DNA of 64,000 bases, taken from Tubiluchus corallicola (taxonomy: Eukaryota > Priapulida > Priapulimorpha > Priapulimorphida > Tubiluchidae). Location: positions 62,001-126,000 of the forward strand of contig JAQGDQ010000562.1 in assembly GCA_030141605.1 (NCBI GenBank), written 5' to 3'. The notes beneath the pieces were generated by a model, which was not told the origin of the DNA, made no database searches, and saw only the letters and a list, made by a program, of their open reading frames with translations. The translations under genes and the position numbers were made by a program. Below, piece after piece: positions 50,201 to 61,522 of this stretch (position 1 is the stretch's first letter; the number at the start of each line of letters is the position of its first letter).

Positions 50201-53200
50201 AAAGTTACCTTGTACCAGAAAATTTTGTCTAAGACAGTTTATGTCGGAAAATTTGTTGCAGTCAGATTTTTTATCTTGTGCGACTAGTAGAAGCTTAACA
50301 AATGTACCGGTGCATGTCAAACACGATATCTGCTGCCTTTTTAAAGGTCCCCCCCCATATGCTGTGCCTTTGAACATGTGCCCTCTTATGCCATTGCTAA
50401 AATAACTGTTTATATTATATCAGTAAACTGTCACATTATTCGTGAGTTGTGCAAATGTTGTGATTCAATTCATTAATTCCTGGGAGCTGCTTTGTATATA
50501 TAATGGACAAGTGACATTACTGTGTATTAGATGAATGCTGATAATGTGATATATATATATATATATATATACTTTTATGCAAAGAAGCTGTAGCAGGGCC
50601 AGATTAACACCTCATGAGACCCCAAGAACTGAAAATTGTGGTACACCCATACTTGTGTAATTCAGAATAAAAACAACACTAAACTCTGAAATTAAATTTC
50701 ATGATTTATAATAAATACAAAAAACTACCTAGGGCATCACCCTTACACTGCTTAAATAGCTGATATTAGATTTAAAGATGACTCTAAATCTTACAAATAG
50801 GCAGCCACTCAGCATATGTATATGTGAATTGCATACCAATAAACGTTTGTACAAAAGTATCATTTTATATATAATTATATATGGAGCGTAATATATAGTG
50901 AACAAAACTTGTCCTAGGAAACATGGTGCAAACACTTTCATTTTCATTTTTAATGGAATTGATAACGAGTGGAAAATGTCACATTGCTGTGCAAATTGCA
51001 AATTACTTGAATTTTTTACTGTGTGCACTATAATCTTGAGATGTTATTAAAGATGGTTAGACGAGGTACAATGTTTTCCAAAATATTTGTACATTGTTAA
51101 TAAAAATTTAAATTTTATACATCATGTAAGATGAACAGATGATAGATTGCAGAAATTAGTCTTAACTTTTTGGCGTTTGGTTTTTCAGAATGATGCATTG
51201 ACTAACAGTAACACGACTCATGTCACTTTCAAGTTTGAGCCGCTCATTCTTCATATTCAATGCCGGACATTGGCTGATGCTCAGAAACTAGTAATTTTAA
51301 TTCTGTTATAACTATTATTATGATAACTGGCTAGTGTGCAGAAAACTGGATTAATTAGTGCAGTTGCCAGTTTGTTGATTAATATTTGATGAAACAAAAT
51401 CAATTATTGTAAATGTGAACATAATTAAGAGCCTTCAGATGTTCTTGCTAAAAATTAACAAAAAGGAATTAATCAGTTTGGTGAAGAGCTTGTTGAGCAT
51501 GCCCTAACCAGGAAACGTTTATTTCCTGTTACGTAGCTTGTTAAATTGTATAACAGGGTATCTAAACTTTTGTGAATCTCTACCCTTTATTAATGACATT
51601 TGGTATTTCATTGAAGTTAAGAAACTAACCTGAGTGACTCATTGGTACGATCATTAAAAGGAAAAGGAAAAGTTTACTGTCTTTTCATATTTTGTTAAAA
51701 TATGATCATTACATCATAGAAACCTTTAACTGGCCAGTTTTTATGGAGTGTTTGGTAAGCAGTTTTTATTTCATTTTAGGTACGGAGAGGTTTCTTAGTT
51801 TGCAGTGCATAATTTGTGCTATTTCTCGGCTTCTTAACAATATGAGTTGGTCAATCGCTTAGTCAGTGAACACGAAAATAAAGCCTCGCAGCAGCACTAA
51901 AATTTAAGCCTTTTGTGGCCTAGCATCACTTTGTTATGGTCCATATTTCAATTTTATGACTACTGTTCATGCATCAAGGTAAAACACTATAAATGCTCTA
52001 ACTGTTTTTTGTCTTTTAGCTTGCTGTGTCTGTTGCGTCTGGCTATCGAAATTCAGGCATATCTATTGGAAAGAAAGGCAAGATAATCTTGGTGAGTACA
52101 ATAACTGTTAAGCAAATACATGTACAGTATTGCTATGGTTAAAGCACAGGAAAAACCTCCACTTACATAAAGCTTAAAAAATTTGTCTTGAAATTTTATA
52201 CCACTTTCATACTACCTTTTTGCATGCAGGGATTAAGTCAGTCATAGCGCTGTATAAAACGTGTTAGGCGGAGCCATTTTGATGGTAGGTCATTTGAAAC
52301 AAATGTAGGTAACACTGAGTAAAGTTAGAAAAAATAACCAGAGCATTCGTAGCATACATGTTGCTAACAAAGTAAAATTTTAAATTACTGTATCTTGTTG
52401 ATAAGATTAAAAATACGTTTTTGGTTAGTGAGTGGTGCACCTTGGAGGGTGAGTCGCGACATTTTACCAATTGGCACAAACATTATAAATTACTATTTCT
52501 AGTTACATAAGTCTTTCCAGCAGGTTAGCAAAATGCTAAGTAATATAGATTTGCATGGAAAGTTTTTTCGGACATAATTTAACATTGCTTTTTCTTCCCC
52601 TGATTTATGTTTGCTTAGTGACGTCATGTAATGGCACCGTTGGGACAGTATTGTGGGAGATTTAAAATGAAGACAAACAAGAATTCCTTTTAACGCGAGT
52701 ACAATATACGTAAAATGCTGTAAAGTAATATAATTTTTTAAGGCGATTTTTCTGAAACCTACTTCAGTTACCACTTTCCTTGTCCTTTAAGACGCTTTAT
52801 GTACAAGCAATAATAGTCAAGAACTTGTTTTTGAGATTTATTGCATCCAGTTAACTTTATTATAAAAGTAGCATTAGTATGTTATTCATTATTTAAGGAA
52901 ATGCACTGTCAAATGTTAACTTTAATTATGATTTATATGTAGATCAGTTTGGAAATCACTTAAGCTATTTGTAATCACAAAATTAAGAGCTAAGCGTTTC
53001 AAATTTAGCCTTATCCTAGTCCACGATTCAGATTTTATTTACTTTTTCAAAATTAGCAATTTTTTTTAAAAATAAGTCATTAGGCAGGAACCTTTTTACT
53101 AATAGAAACAAAGGTAGCTATATAATACATATTTTAAATGGACTCAGTAAGAAGAAAATTACTACTAGTTTGTTACTTAGTTAAATATACTCAACAAACA

Positions 53201-56200
53201 GTTTGTTACATTAGCATTTAGTAAGTAGGTATTGCAAAAACAAAATGTCACCATTTCACTACTGATCTTTTTCAGAAAGCTGCACTTGTGCATAGTATCA
53301 TTAATACTTCATTTTCGCTCACTTCATTAACTGTGCATTGTGATTGCAGGCTGTGAGGAGTACTCAGTGTCTTGCTGTTCCAATACCTTTAACTGATGGT
53401 GCACCTGTTGTCAGTGACAAGGTATCGTATATAAATAGTTACTGTAGTACTAATCTACTAAAGACAATGTTTAACGAATACTCCTTTTAAAAGTTTCAGC
53501 GACTGATGGTGATTGTGAAAAGGTCAAAGGTTAAGGGTACCAGACAATTGTGTACATTTGACAAAGCCTTGCAGTCCATGCTATTGTAATAGTAACAGCT
53601 TTACAGCTGGCTAGAACCTTACCTACTTCATTTTTTCTTTTTCAAGCATGATCCTGCTAGTAAATCACACTATGCACAGACTAATGCAGAATTAAATAAA
53701 TTTAACGTAGAACAACTGACGTTACTGAACTGGTGTGGCAAACGTCTTCGCTTTACCCACACGTCACGTGACGGTTGTAGTTCAGAAGCATTGCTGTGGT
53801 ACACTTAACCTTTGACCTACAGCAACTGCACACAACGAAACTGTGAAAAGGCTTATTATTTAAAATCTTGAAATGCATGCTTTCACCTAGTGTAACAGTG
53901 CTGAGGAAACAGTAAACAATGCAGACAGACAGACACGTAGGCACAACATGAATAACATTCTATAAATTTAAAGTGATTGATTTTAGGAATAGAGTTTGCA
54001 AATCTGCTGATTCAACACAAATTAGCCACGTTATGAGTTCTGGGAAGTTAAGAACTCACACTTCAAGACCTGGAGATGTTTTCCATTTGGTGAACTTATA
54101 ATAAATAAGTTGTGATTACAGAGAAGAGTACAATATTTGCTCATTTTAGAACCCGTTCTCATATTTTATCCGTCAATCTAATTACCAGGTTCTTATTCAA
54201 GGTTTTGTGGGGGTGTTTTTTTTTTGTTGTTTTGTGTGTGTGTTGTTTGGTTGCAGCTAGTTGGCTGCCTGCCAGAGGTATTGCAGCGGTTTACTTGTTG
54301 ATGACTCACCTGTCATTTATGTAGTCTTGCATAAACATGTGCTTGCATAAAATCTGGGAAAAAGTAAAGTTTTGCATGTGAGCTGAGACTGGAGCAGATT
54401 TTCAATACATAAATTATGGCCCGGACAGCTCTGCCACTAATCACAACATTGATTAACCAGTTGTCTCGGGATGCAACATTATCATGTTCTTATCCAACAT
54501 GCAACATGCAACATGTTCTTATCCTGTAACTCTGCATTCCTTAAGGTTCGTTTTTGAAAAATGCGTGTCTATAAGCCCTAACTTAACTACGTATCTATAA
54601 ATAGTACTTGATCTGCAGTTTAAAAAATTGTTTTTTAATTTGATTTCCGTCGTTGGTTGACAAAAGGTAAGTAAGTCCTACTGCTAACCCTATCATTGAG
54701 GTAGATTGAGAAGTGAGTCATATTATTACTCATAGATGGCAGCACAGACATCAACAAAGTTTAGCACTGGAATGATCAATATTATGCTTTTTCTACTTGC
54801 AGTACTTAGAATATCTTGTGAAGGAATCAAACCGAATGATGGAAGAAAATGATGTACAAAAAGACAGGTATGAGACATTTATGATGTGTCTAGCTAGGTC
54901 TCCTGACTTGGACACTGTGGGATGTTTTACCATCTGCATTGTCGTCGCCCGTTCACAGTTTTAGTTCAAGTCAATACTTGGGTAGTCGTGAATTTTTTGG
55001 TATTGGGTAACTTTGAGGCAAGATGATGGGCAAAGTCAAAGGTCATCACAAGGGCAGATCCAGAGCAGTAGCAACAGCTGCACACAGTTATCATGGGAAT
55101 ACTGGGAGGAACTGAGTCAACTCGACATGAGGAATAGAGTGACCTGTCAGCTACCGACAACCCAACATAGACAAAAAAACATTTTGCCCCCTTTTCTTCG
55201 AATAGTTGCAACTAGTGTCATATAGGCTAATTTTGTTCCGAAAAATGGCAGGTGTAGGTGCTAGGTGATGTAAGACAACTTTTGGGGTAAAAGGTCACGG
55301 GTTGGAATCACAGGATGCCAAGTGCAGCCGGAAACATTAGCATTTGCCAATTGGTGCGTATGATTATTGGGCAATATGTGGACACACTGTTGATCAGATT
55401 TTAGACAGGAAAAATTTTTGAACTTTGATCAAATTTTAGTCACAAGAAATGTCCCTGGTAAATTAGTTTTTTTTTTATGGTAAGAAATTGAGGCACCAGC
55501 TAAGATGTGGCTGCAGTACTCCATATAAGGCCAGAAAATATAACAAAACATAAGGAATTGGGCACAGGCATCGTGTTTTTGTTACATTGTTAGTCAGTTT
55601 AAAATGGGAACACAAATCATCGCCATGGAAGTGAATATAAGACTGATCAAGAAGAGAAGAAACCATTGCTTTTATGACAGTAGGCAAGTATTGCGATACG
55701 AGAAAAGGATGTATAAACGTCTTTTTCACCTTAAATGTGACAAGTCAATCATGTATTTCGTACCTTGTTCAAAGACTGTTCAATATGCAGTTCAAGCCCG
55801 TGAGACTTTTCTAATAGGGATATTACACTGTGAGACATTACAGCATAGTATCGACAGCTAAGCTAACAAGCCTAGAAAATAGTAGATAATCGAGTGTAGT
55901 GCTTTTAAAGAATCTGTACAGGTTTATTTAGAATGTGTGACTAACTGTTCAGTGGATAAGTGAGTGTGAAAGCTGGGGCATCGTATACATTTCTTAGTGA
56001 AGTTTTCTTTAGAAAATAATCTTTGTAGCTTTTTCGTTACACCATTAACTCAAATTTGAATTATTACAATTACATTTATAATGGCTTATCAATGCTAAGT
56101 TTGATGTTACAAGAAGTAGCTACAAGCAGAGACAGTGCCAGTACTGCTTATTTTTAGTAAGTTTTGATGACCAGAAAGTATTAGCTGTTAAGTATATACA

Positions 56201-56522
56201 GTTGTTATTTAAACTGTCGATGTTATAATTTCTTTTATTTCTAACTGCAATGTTACTCATTTGTGCGATTTGTAAAACTGGAAGACAGATCGCCAGCCTT
56301 TAAATTATGGTAGTATTGGTCATGATAACTGTACAAAAATCAAATACTAGTATTTACCTATGCAGTGTAGTGACTGAGGTTAGTGTTATTGCCTGTATTT
56401 GGTATCAAACCTGGTGCAGTGTGATGTTATGTCTTATCTTATATATGTAATGTACATGTAATTATTTTTTATGCAGGTTTTTGATGAATCTTAAAAGAGC
56501 TTATGAAGATGATGTATCTTGA
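47237..56522 (+). CDS. TYW3: TYW3, tRNA wybutosine-synthesising protein 3
   Basis: TYW3 is the SAM-dependent N4-methyltransferase that converts yW-86 to yW-72 at position 37 of tRNA-Phe, between TYW2 and TYW4. Seven coding exons: 47237-47410, 49195-49263, 51189-51290, 52020-52091, 53350-53421, 54803-54867, 56477-56522. All have GT-AG introns and the frame is kept, giving 199 aa. Diagnostic features are the N-terminal DLSRKGSID, TTSSCSGRIVL (core SSCSGR at 47-52), GCHWHLVSH, FKFEPLILHIQCR, GYRNSGISIGKKGK (123-136), AVRSTQ (140-145), and a C-terminal helix YLEYLVKESNRMMEEN. Human TYW3 has 259 aa; the extra C-terminal acidic/basic tail is absent here, leaving the catalytic core. The start is the first ATG, 10 nt after an acceptor-like TTTGCAG. 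Confidence 0.93.
48263..48358. mobile_element. 96-bp hAT-like mini-MITE nested in larger element
   Basis: ACGCCGCT at 48255-48262 is repeated exactly at 48359-48366. The insert begins TAGGGGTAAGCAT and ends ATGCTCACCCCTA. Inside are two copies of CGGTTCGATTCGAATTCG, so the whole unit can fold into a hairpin. It has no coding capacity. Confidence 0.88.
48685..48720. repeat. (GT)n(GA)n simple repeat
   Basis: TGTGTGTGTGTG followed by GGGAGAGAGAGAGAGAGAGA in TYW3 intron 1, inside the hAT-like element. Confidence 0.9.
50549..50571. repeat. (AT)n microsatellite
   Basis: AT run in TYW3 intron 2. Confidence 0.88.
50594..50660. mobile_element. Possible hAT-like left end
   Basis: CAGGGCCAGATTAACACCTC resembles hAT termini, but no inverted partner or duplication was found nearby. 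TYW3 intron 2. Confidence 0.25.
52245..52791 (-). repeat. Dispersed ~0.5-kb repeat, copy 2 (inverted)
   Basis: The reverse complement matches 43183-43693 from CTTAAAGGACAAG to TTTATACAGCGCTA. This copy lacks the TA microsatellite and retains two short segments missing from copy 1. It lies in TYW3 intron 4. Confidence 0.8.
53422..54802 (+). other. TYW3 intron 5
   Basis: Non-coding. CAACATG(T) words repeat near 54495-54520 and there is a T-run near 54220. Nothing else recognised. Confidence 0.5.
54868..56476 (+). other. TYW3 intron 6
   Basis: Non-coding; ORFs of 70-85 codons on both strands resemble nothing known to me. No transposon ends recognised. Confidence 0.5.
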
Positions 56523-57810
56523 CAATAATGAAGATAATCAAAGTCCCGTATTGTCATTTTTTTTTAGTCATTAAGTCATTTATTTCACCATACACATTTA
56601 CAGGTTACATATACAATATCTAGTGAAAGGGCCTACAATGTATATAATACAAATAAAAAATACTGCACAGAAAAGCTTCAAGCACTATTCACTTATACAC
56701 GAAGGTAAATGTGTTGTGGGCAATCAAAAAGCAGGGCTTGTTAGGTTGTCCCACACAGTGATAGAGAAAAAAAGTAATGGAGATAATCTGAAAATTTAAA
56801 GTGAATCGTGATAAAAAAACATTAGTGCTTAAAATGGAATGATGTAATGAATGAAACTCATATATGGAATGATATAAAAGATAGAAAGACTATTATTTTT
56901 TAATAGTATGTAAAATTAAAATAATTTGATTAAGTTAACACCACTGTTTTGCAACTACTGTGAGGATGGATACTGATAGAAATTTTAATTGCTCACTGAT
57001 ACTTACTTAAAATTTGATTTTTTAGCATTATTTTAAATCTAGTAATAGATCTGCTATTTTTTGCAGATTGACAAATCTCATTCCAGACTTTTGGTCCTTG
57101 ATATATTGTAAAATGTTTGGCTATGTTGGCTAGTTGTCACACAGCTAGTTCAAAAAATAGTTAACAATACATTGTCTATTGGCTTTTAGGAATACCTTCA
57201 ATGAATACTTGGCAATGGAAATTGACTACTTTAATTAATTAACTGGCATAACTGCTGTTTTGTCTTTTATAGCATCATTGTAAGCGTAATGTATAATAGA
57301 ACCAGGATGATGTTAGCAGTAATTGATGTGATTACAGTAAAACTAATCATGTAATGTGTAATATGAAGGATAAAGCCAGTTTAATAAAAGAATTGTTTTC
57401 TGTATTATCTATCTAAATCTAAGTAGGCTTTAATTCGTGGAGATTCTAATACCGTCGTACTAAGCTGTAAAAGTATTAAACAACATTTTTTTGTGAAATG
57501 CTAGTCACACTAAAGCAGATGTGGTTGATTATTTTGTTTTTCTTTATACTATGAGGTGGCGTGAATAGCTGAGCGGTCATGTACATGCGCTAAATCAAGT
57601 AAAACGGGTTATATAACTAGGAAGAAAGCTAGCATCAAATGATTTCTTCATAAGCGTATAAATGCATATAGTTTTCTCACACCAGCCACATATACATAAT
57701 GTAATTTATAGTGCTCCGTGCAAAATGACACCAGTTTTCTTAAATACCATTCCCAGTCATCCAACATTGGTGTGAAAATACAATAGGCAAGAGCTAATGT
57801 TAAACGAGTA
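56523..57810 (+). other. TYW3 3'UTR and intergenic sequence
   Basis: AATAAA hexamers at 56652-56657 and 57383-57388 are candidate TYW3 polyadenylation signals. The rest shows no gene. Confidence 0.45.
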
Positions 57811-58354
57811 CAGACAAACTTCCTTATAATCCCCCCCCCTTTATAATGCCAACCTTAATGTCCATATTTTTGGTAAAACACAATATCTGCATTTTTTGCA
57901 TAAACATGTATTAATGCACCTCATCATAATGTCGAACTTGCTATAATACCAATTTTTTGCAGTCTCAAAGCATGCAGTCTGTAGCGGATAGCCCTATAGG
58001 CTGAAGCCTAAGGCCCGGGATCAAAAGGGGCCCGGCAAAATAAAACGAAAAAATTTTTTTTGGTAAAAAAAAATAAATTGACAAAAGAGCAAGGGGCCCG
58101 CCAAAATAAAATATAGAAAAAAGTCAGTCACTATATTTCAAATCGGGTTTACACAAATCAAGTTTACACAATTTAAGTTTACACAAAGGTGGGCAAAAAC
58201 TCACAAAATTAAACAAACTTACAAACGACGAGAGCTCCACAAAAACACGTCAGCTCAGCAGTGTAGCAACATTTAAAAGGCCCGTTCCAAGCTCAAGCCT
58301 AAGGCCCATAAAATCATAATCCGCCACTGCATGCAGTATGAAGAGGTTTGACTG
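57811..58354. mobile_element. Tigger-like MITE interrupted by a hAT-like MITE
   Basis: TA (57809-57810) is followed by CAGACAAACTTCCTTATAAT. The right end, in reverse complement, is CAGTCAAACCTCTTCAT, flanked by TA (58355-58356). The host element is only about 185 bases once the nested 351-base insert and one target-site copy are removed. It contains a C9 run near 57831-57839. Related fragments lie at 19647 and 43138. Confidence 0.72.
57979..58329. mobile_element. hAT-like MITE with perfect 8-bp duplication
   Basis: CATGCAGT at 57971-57978 is repeated exactly at 58330-58337. The element ends are CTGTAGCGGAT and, in reverse complement, CAGTGGCGGAT. Subterminal AGGCCC words occur on both sides. 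The 351-base interior carries GGGGCCCGGCAAAATAAAA twice in variant form and no ORF. Confidence 0.87.
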
Positions 58355-58359
58355 TAATG

Positions 58360-59631
58360 CGATATACATTAGAATTTTGTGAGAGTCAAACTAAGTCGTC
58401 AAGGATAACAGAAATTGCTTAAATTATCCTGTATGACAAATCTCAAGTGTTTTAAACAGCGCTAATCATTAAAAACAGTAAGCAAGAGACATAAGTAATT
58501 TATTACCATCTTATATTTATAGTGCAAAGATTACAGTTTGCCAGTAAATTATTACCGATCCTAAAAACAGATTTTATTAATGCACGTACAAGACAGTTTA
58601 TACATATATTTGTACATATAAATCATTAGCAAATTTTAACTATTCATTACCCATTATAACAACAAATATAAATCAGAAACAATTTTTAATGGTTATTGGC
58701 ACCATCTACTTTTTTTAATTATACTTAATTTTATACTCAAAATACATACTTATAAATTGTCATTCAGAATACTGAAAACACTTGTTCTTGCGTAATAAAA
58801 TAATCTACAAATTAAAAAAGTAAAAGTAAACTCTAATCACTTTGATTATTTACTTTCAATAATCTCATTTTGTTAAGGGTAGCTAAACATTGTGCAAGTA
58901 GTAGTACTTTCCACCACCAACTGACATCACAGCAATGATGGAAAATGCTATCCACAGCATTGTCAAGGCAAAACCACAAAGTAATCTGTTTCACAGTTTT
59001 ACCATATTGTCTGACAAACTTCAAAAAGACACACGTAGGATGATTTAATTGATCAGTATAATTTCTACACGTTAGTTCTTAGATAAATAAATTCTCTTTC
59101 CTGTTTGCTATGTGAAGAGATTTTGAAAACAGTAAACAAGCTCATTTGCTGGTTTAATTTTCATTAAAATCGCACTACTTATCACTTGTTACCTGGCTGC
59201 AATGCATCTATAAAAACATTTCAGTAATAAAAGCCAGGAAAGTATCAGAACAGACATACAAACAGAACAACTTTTTATTAGCCATACAAGTGAAAAAAGA
59301 CTTGACAAATTTAAATTAAAATGGAACTGACACTGCAGAATTTTTTAAAATATTTACACTTCGTTTGCTCCTTATTCGTATTTAGCTTCATAAATGCTGG
59401 TACTGTGTATAACAAGTTTTGTCTAGGCAAAAGCTGAAAAAAAACGACTTGGCTATAGAGTAAGCTAATCCAATATCATGCATAAATTACTGTGTCATGA
59501 ATTTATTGTAATAGCCCGGAAAGCTATTTTTTTCAACATTAAAAGTTAAAAATTAAAAGTTTCTAGAAATAGTAAATTCAATGACAAACAATCTCAAAAT
59601 ACAACAATCATTCATAGTTATTCTCTAAAAT
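58360..59631 (-). other. Probable ZDHHC17 3'UTR
   Basis: AT-rich non-coding sequence downstream of the palmitoyltransferase stop. On the minus strand AATAAA occurs at 59507-59502 and 59279-59274. Confidence 0.45.
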
Positions 59632-61374
59632 TTATACATATTTTTCATTGTGCACAGAATTTGCATTGTTTACACCACCCAAATGGAACAAATTACTCCA
59701 ATCAGTTTTCAATGGAGTAAACGTGCCAAAGCAAGTTAAGTTAAAAAAATCAATGCAGTTTCTGACAGGACCCCGATTAAACGGGTTACATCGTCTTCCA
59801 TCTACATGTAAATAGCTGTACTTGCTTCCTTTCATGGTCTCATTAGTTGTTAAGGAAAGAAATACAATCTGGTAAATTTGCATAAGCAGCAAACCACTCA
59901 CTGACAAGAAGTAAGCAGCAGCACAAACGAAAAAGAACATTACAAACGTATTGCACTGCGCTAATGTTTTGAATTTTTGCCACCAACCGTCTGTTTTCCA
60001 GGCATATCCACATGCGTTGTGCCAGTATGCAGCAGTGCAAATCTGATACAGCAATAAAAGAGCGACAATGAAGACTAAAAATCCGATGAAATACTGGTGA
60101 TTTGAAGCTCCAACACAATTAGCAACCCACGGGCAGTGGTGGTCAAATTTGGCCACACATCTGTTACACCAAGCACAGTGCTTTGAACGTAATGGTCTGC
60201 GTATGATGCAGGTTGTACAAAATTTGTGGTTGTTAAGTGTATCTTGTTCGGCAAGCTCTACGATACTGCGGTTTTTCAACTTTGTGTTTGGATATATCAC
60301 ACCTGGGTCAGTCGTGCAACACCTGTAGAAGTAATACAGCACACCTGATGTAATGAATACAATCCATATAAGCTCTCCAGGTGTGTGAAAGTAAGGCCAC
60401 ATGAATGAAAAGTACGTCATGTACATTAACAAGATAGTCTCCCACAAAAATGCTAATGGTAAAATCTTTTGAAATCTTTCGTCGGTAAAAACATCTTTTA
60501 AAACTCCACCAAAAGATAAGAGCGACATAAAAAACAATGTTTTTAACCACCAATTGACATCAGCATTGAGTATAGCAACAAGCAACAATTGGTACACGAA
60601 AGGAAAAGCCCACATTACTATGAAACGGAGGTTTCTGTTCCTTGATACTCTGACAAAGAAGTTAGGATTATCCAAATTTCTTTTTTTGTAAGCCCTTTGA
60701 ATGATGTCGATCACGTACACATCTTTGCTGTTCACAGCAATATCATAAGGTGACTCCCCTTTAGCATTTCTTGCAGTTAAACTGGCTCCACTGTCTAACA
60801 GGAGATCAGGAACTGAATAGTTACCAATCATGGCACCCCAATGAAGTGGTGTGTTGAGATGCACGGGATCACAAAAAGACACATCGGCACCGAACGCTAA
60901 CAGGATACGGACTGGGTCAGGTCCAATGACACGATAGCAACACCACATGAGCGGAGTCATTCCATTTTTATCAAGCAAGTTTGCATCTTGTCCCTTAGCC
61001 AACAAATATGCCAGAATGTGACTATGACCGAGCTGTGCAGCAATGTGAACCGAAGCAGTCCCTTCACCATCTCTTACTGCGGGATCTGCACCATACTGCA
61101 TCAGCAGAACTACCATCTCTAACAACCCTTGACGTATTGCCCAGTGTAATGGTGTAGCTTGCAGGTCACCACCAATTTGATCTATGAATGCACCTTTGCT
61201 TAAATAATACCTGACTAGTTCCTTGCGGTTGTTTATGGCTGCCCAGTGTAATAAGCTCACATTTTCTTTGTCCAATGTTCTAACATCAAAACCATTCTCC
61301 ACTAGCTCTTTGCATCGTTCAAATATACCATACTGAGTGGCACTAACAATGTCATACTGACTGTAATCAGGCAT
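59632..61374 (-). CDS. ZDHHC17: Palmitoyltransferase ZDHHC17/HIP14-like, single exon
   Basis: Golgi/vesicle S-acyltransferase of the ankyrin-repeat DHHC subfamily, which palmitoylates neuronal and trafficking proteins. The ORF is 580 aa with no intron. About six ankyrin repeats span 5-225 (LLHWAAINNRKELV, TPLHWAIRQG, GMTPLMW, NTPLHWGAMIG). Six hydrophobic segments lie near 251-269, 277-293, 304-326, 334-351, 428-450 and 475-507. The cysteine-rich domain (386-435) has zinc ligands Cys386, Cys389, His399, Cys400, Cys403, Cys406 and Cys420, with the catalytic DHHC at 411-414. DPG is at 356-358 and the TTxE motif TTNE at 509-512. All catalytic elements are intact. Human ZDHHC17 has 632 aa and a cytosolic N-terminal extension of about 50 aa that is missing here. 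ZDHHC13 is the alternative paralogue name; the canonical DHHC and ankyrin sequence look closer to ZDHHC17. Confidence 0.95.
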   Translation of the reverse strand: MPDYSQYDIVSATQYGIFERCKELVENGFDVRTLDKENVSLLHWAAINNRKELVRYYLSKGAFIDQIGGDLQATPLHWAIRQGLLEMVVLLMQYGADPAVRDGEGTASVHIAAQLGHSHILAYLLAKGQDANLLDKNGMTPLMWCCYRVIGPDPVRILLAFGADVSFCDPVHLNTPLHWGAMIGNYSVPDLLLDSGASLTARNAKGESPYDIAVNSKDVYVIDIIQRAYKKRNLDNPNFFVRVSRNRNLRFIVMWAFPFVYQLLLVAILNADVNWWLKTLFFMSLLSFGGVLKDVFTDERFQKILPLAFLWETILLMYMTYFSFMWPYFHTPGELIWIVFITSGVLYYFYRCCTTDPGVIYPNTKLKNRSIVELAEQDTLNNHKFCTTCIIRRPLRSKHCAWCNRCVAKFDHHCPWVANCVGASNHQYFIGFLVFIVALLLLYQICTAAYWHNACGYAWKTDGWWQKFKTLAQCNTFVMFFFVCAAAYFLSVSGLLLMQIYQIVFLSLTTNETMKGSKYSYLHVDGRRCNPFNRGPVRNCIDFFNLTCFGTFTPLKTDWSNLFHLGGVNNANSVHNEKYV

Positions 61375-61420
61375 GGCTCAGCTGTCAAACTGACGAATAT
61401 CACCTAAAACAAATAACATT
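61375..61420 (-). promoter_or_regulatory. Splice acceptor and 29-nt 5'UTR of ZDHHC17
   Basis: On the minus strand TTATTTGTTTTAG ends at 61404, 29 bases before the ATG. It implies an upstream non-coding exon or a trans-spliced leader, even though the coding region has no intron. Confidence 0.6.
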
Positions 61421-61522
61421 AGGAGTGAATAATTACAAGAATGCGATGCAAGAAAGGCAATTTCACTATTACATGCATTTATTTTCTTTTGAATAATAAT
61501 TACACACATTCCAAGCCTCCAT

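Noticed and set aside
57550-57620. tRNA-Leu/Ser-like GGCGTGAATAGCTGAGCGG
   Set aside because: Resembles a D arm but no anticodon or T arm with correct spacing follows.
59632-61374. ZDHHC17 as a pseudogene retrocopy
   Set aside because: No stop or frameshift in 580 codons and all DHHC, zinc-ligand, DPG and TTxE residues are intact, so it is treated as functional despite lacking introns.
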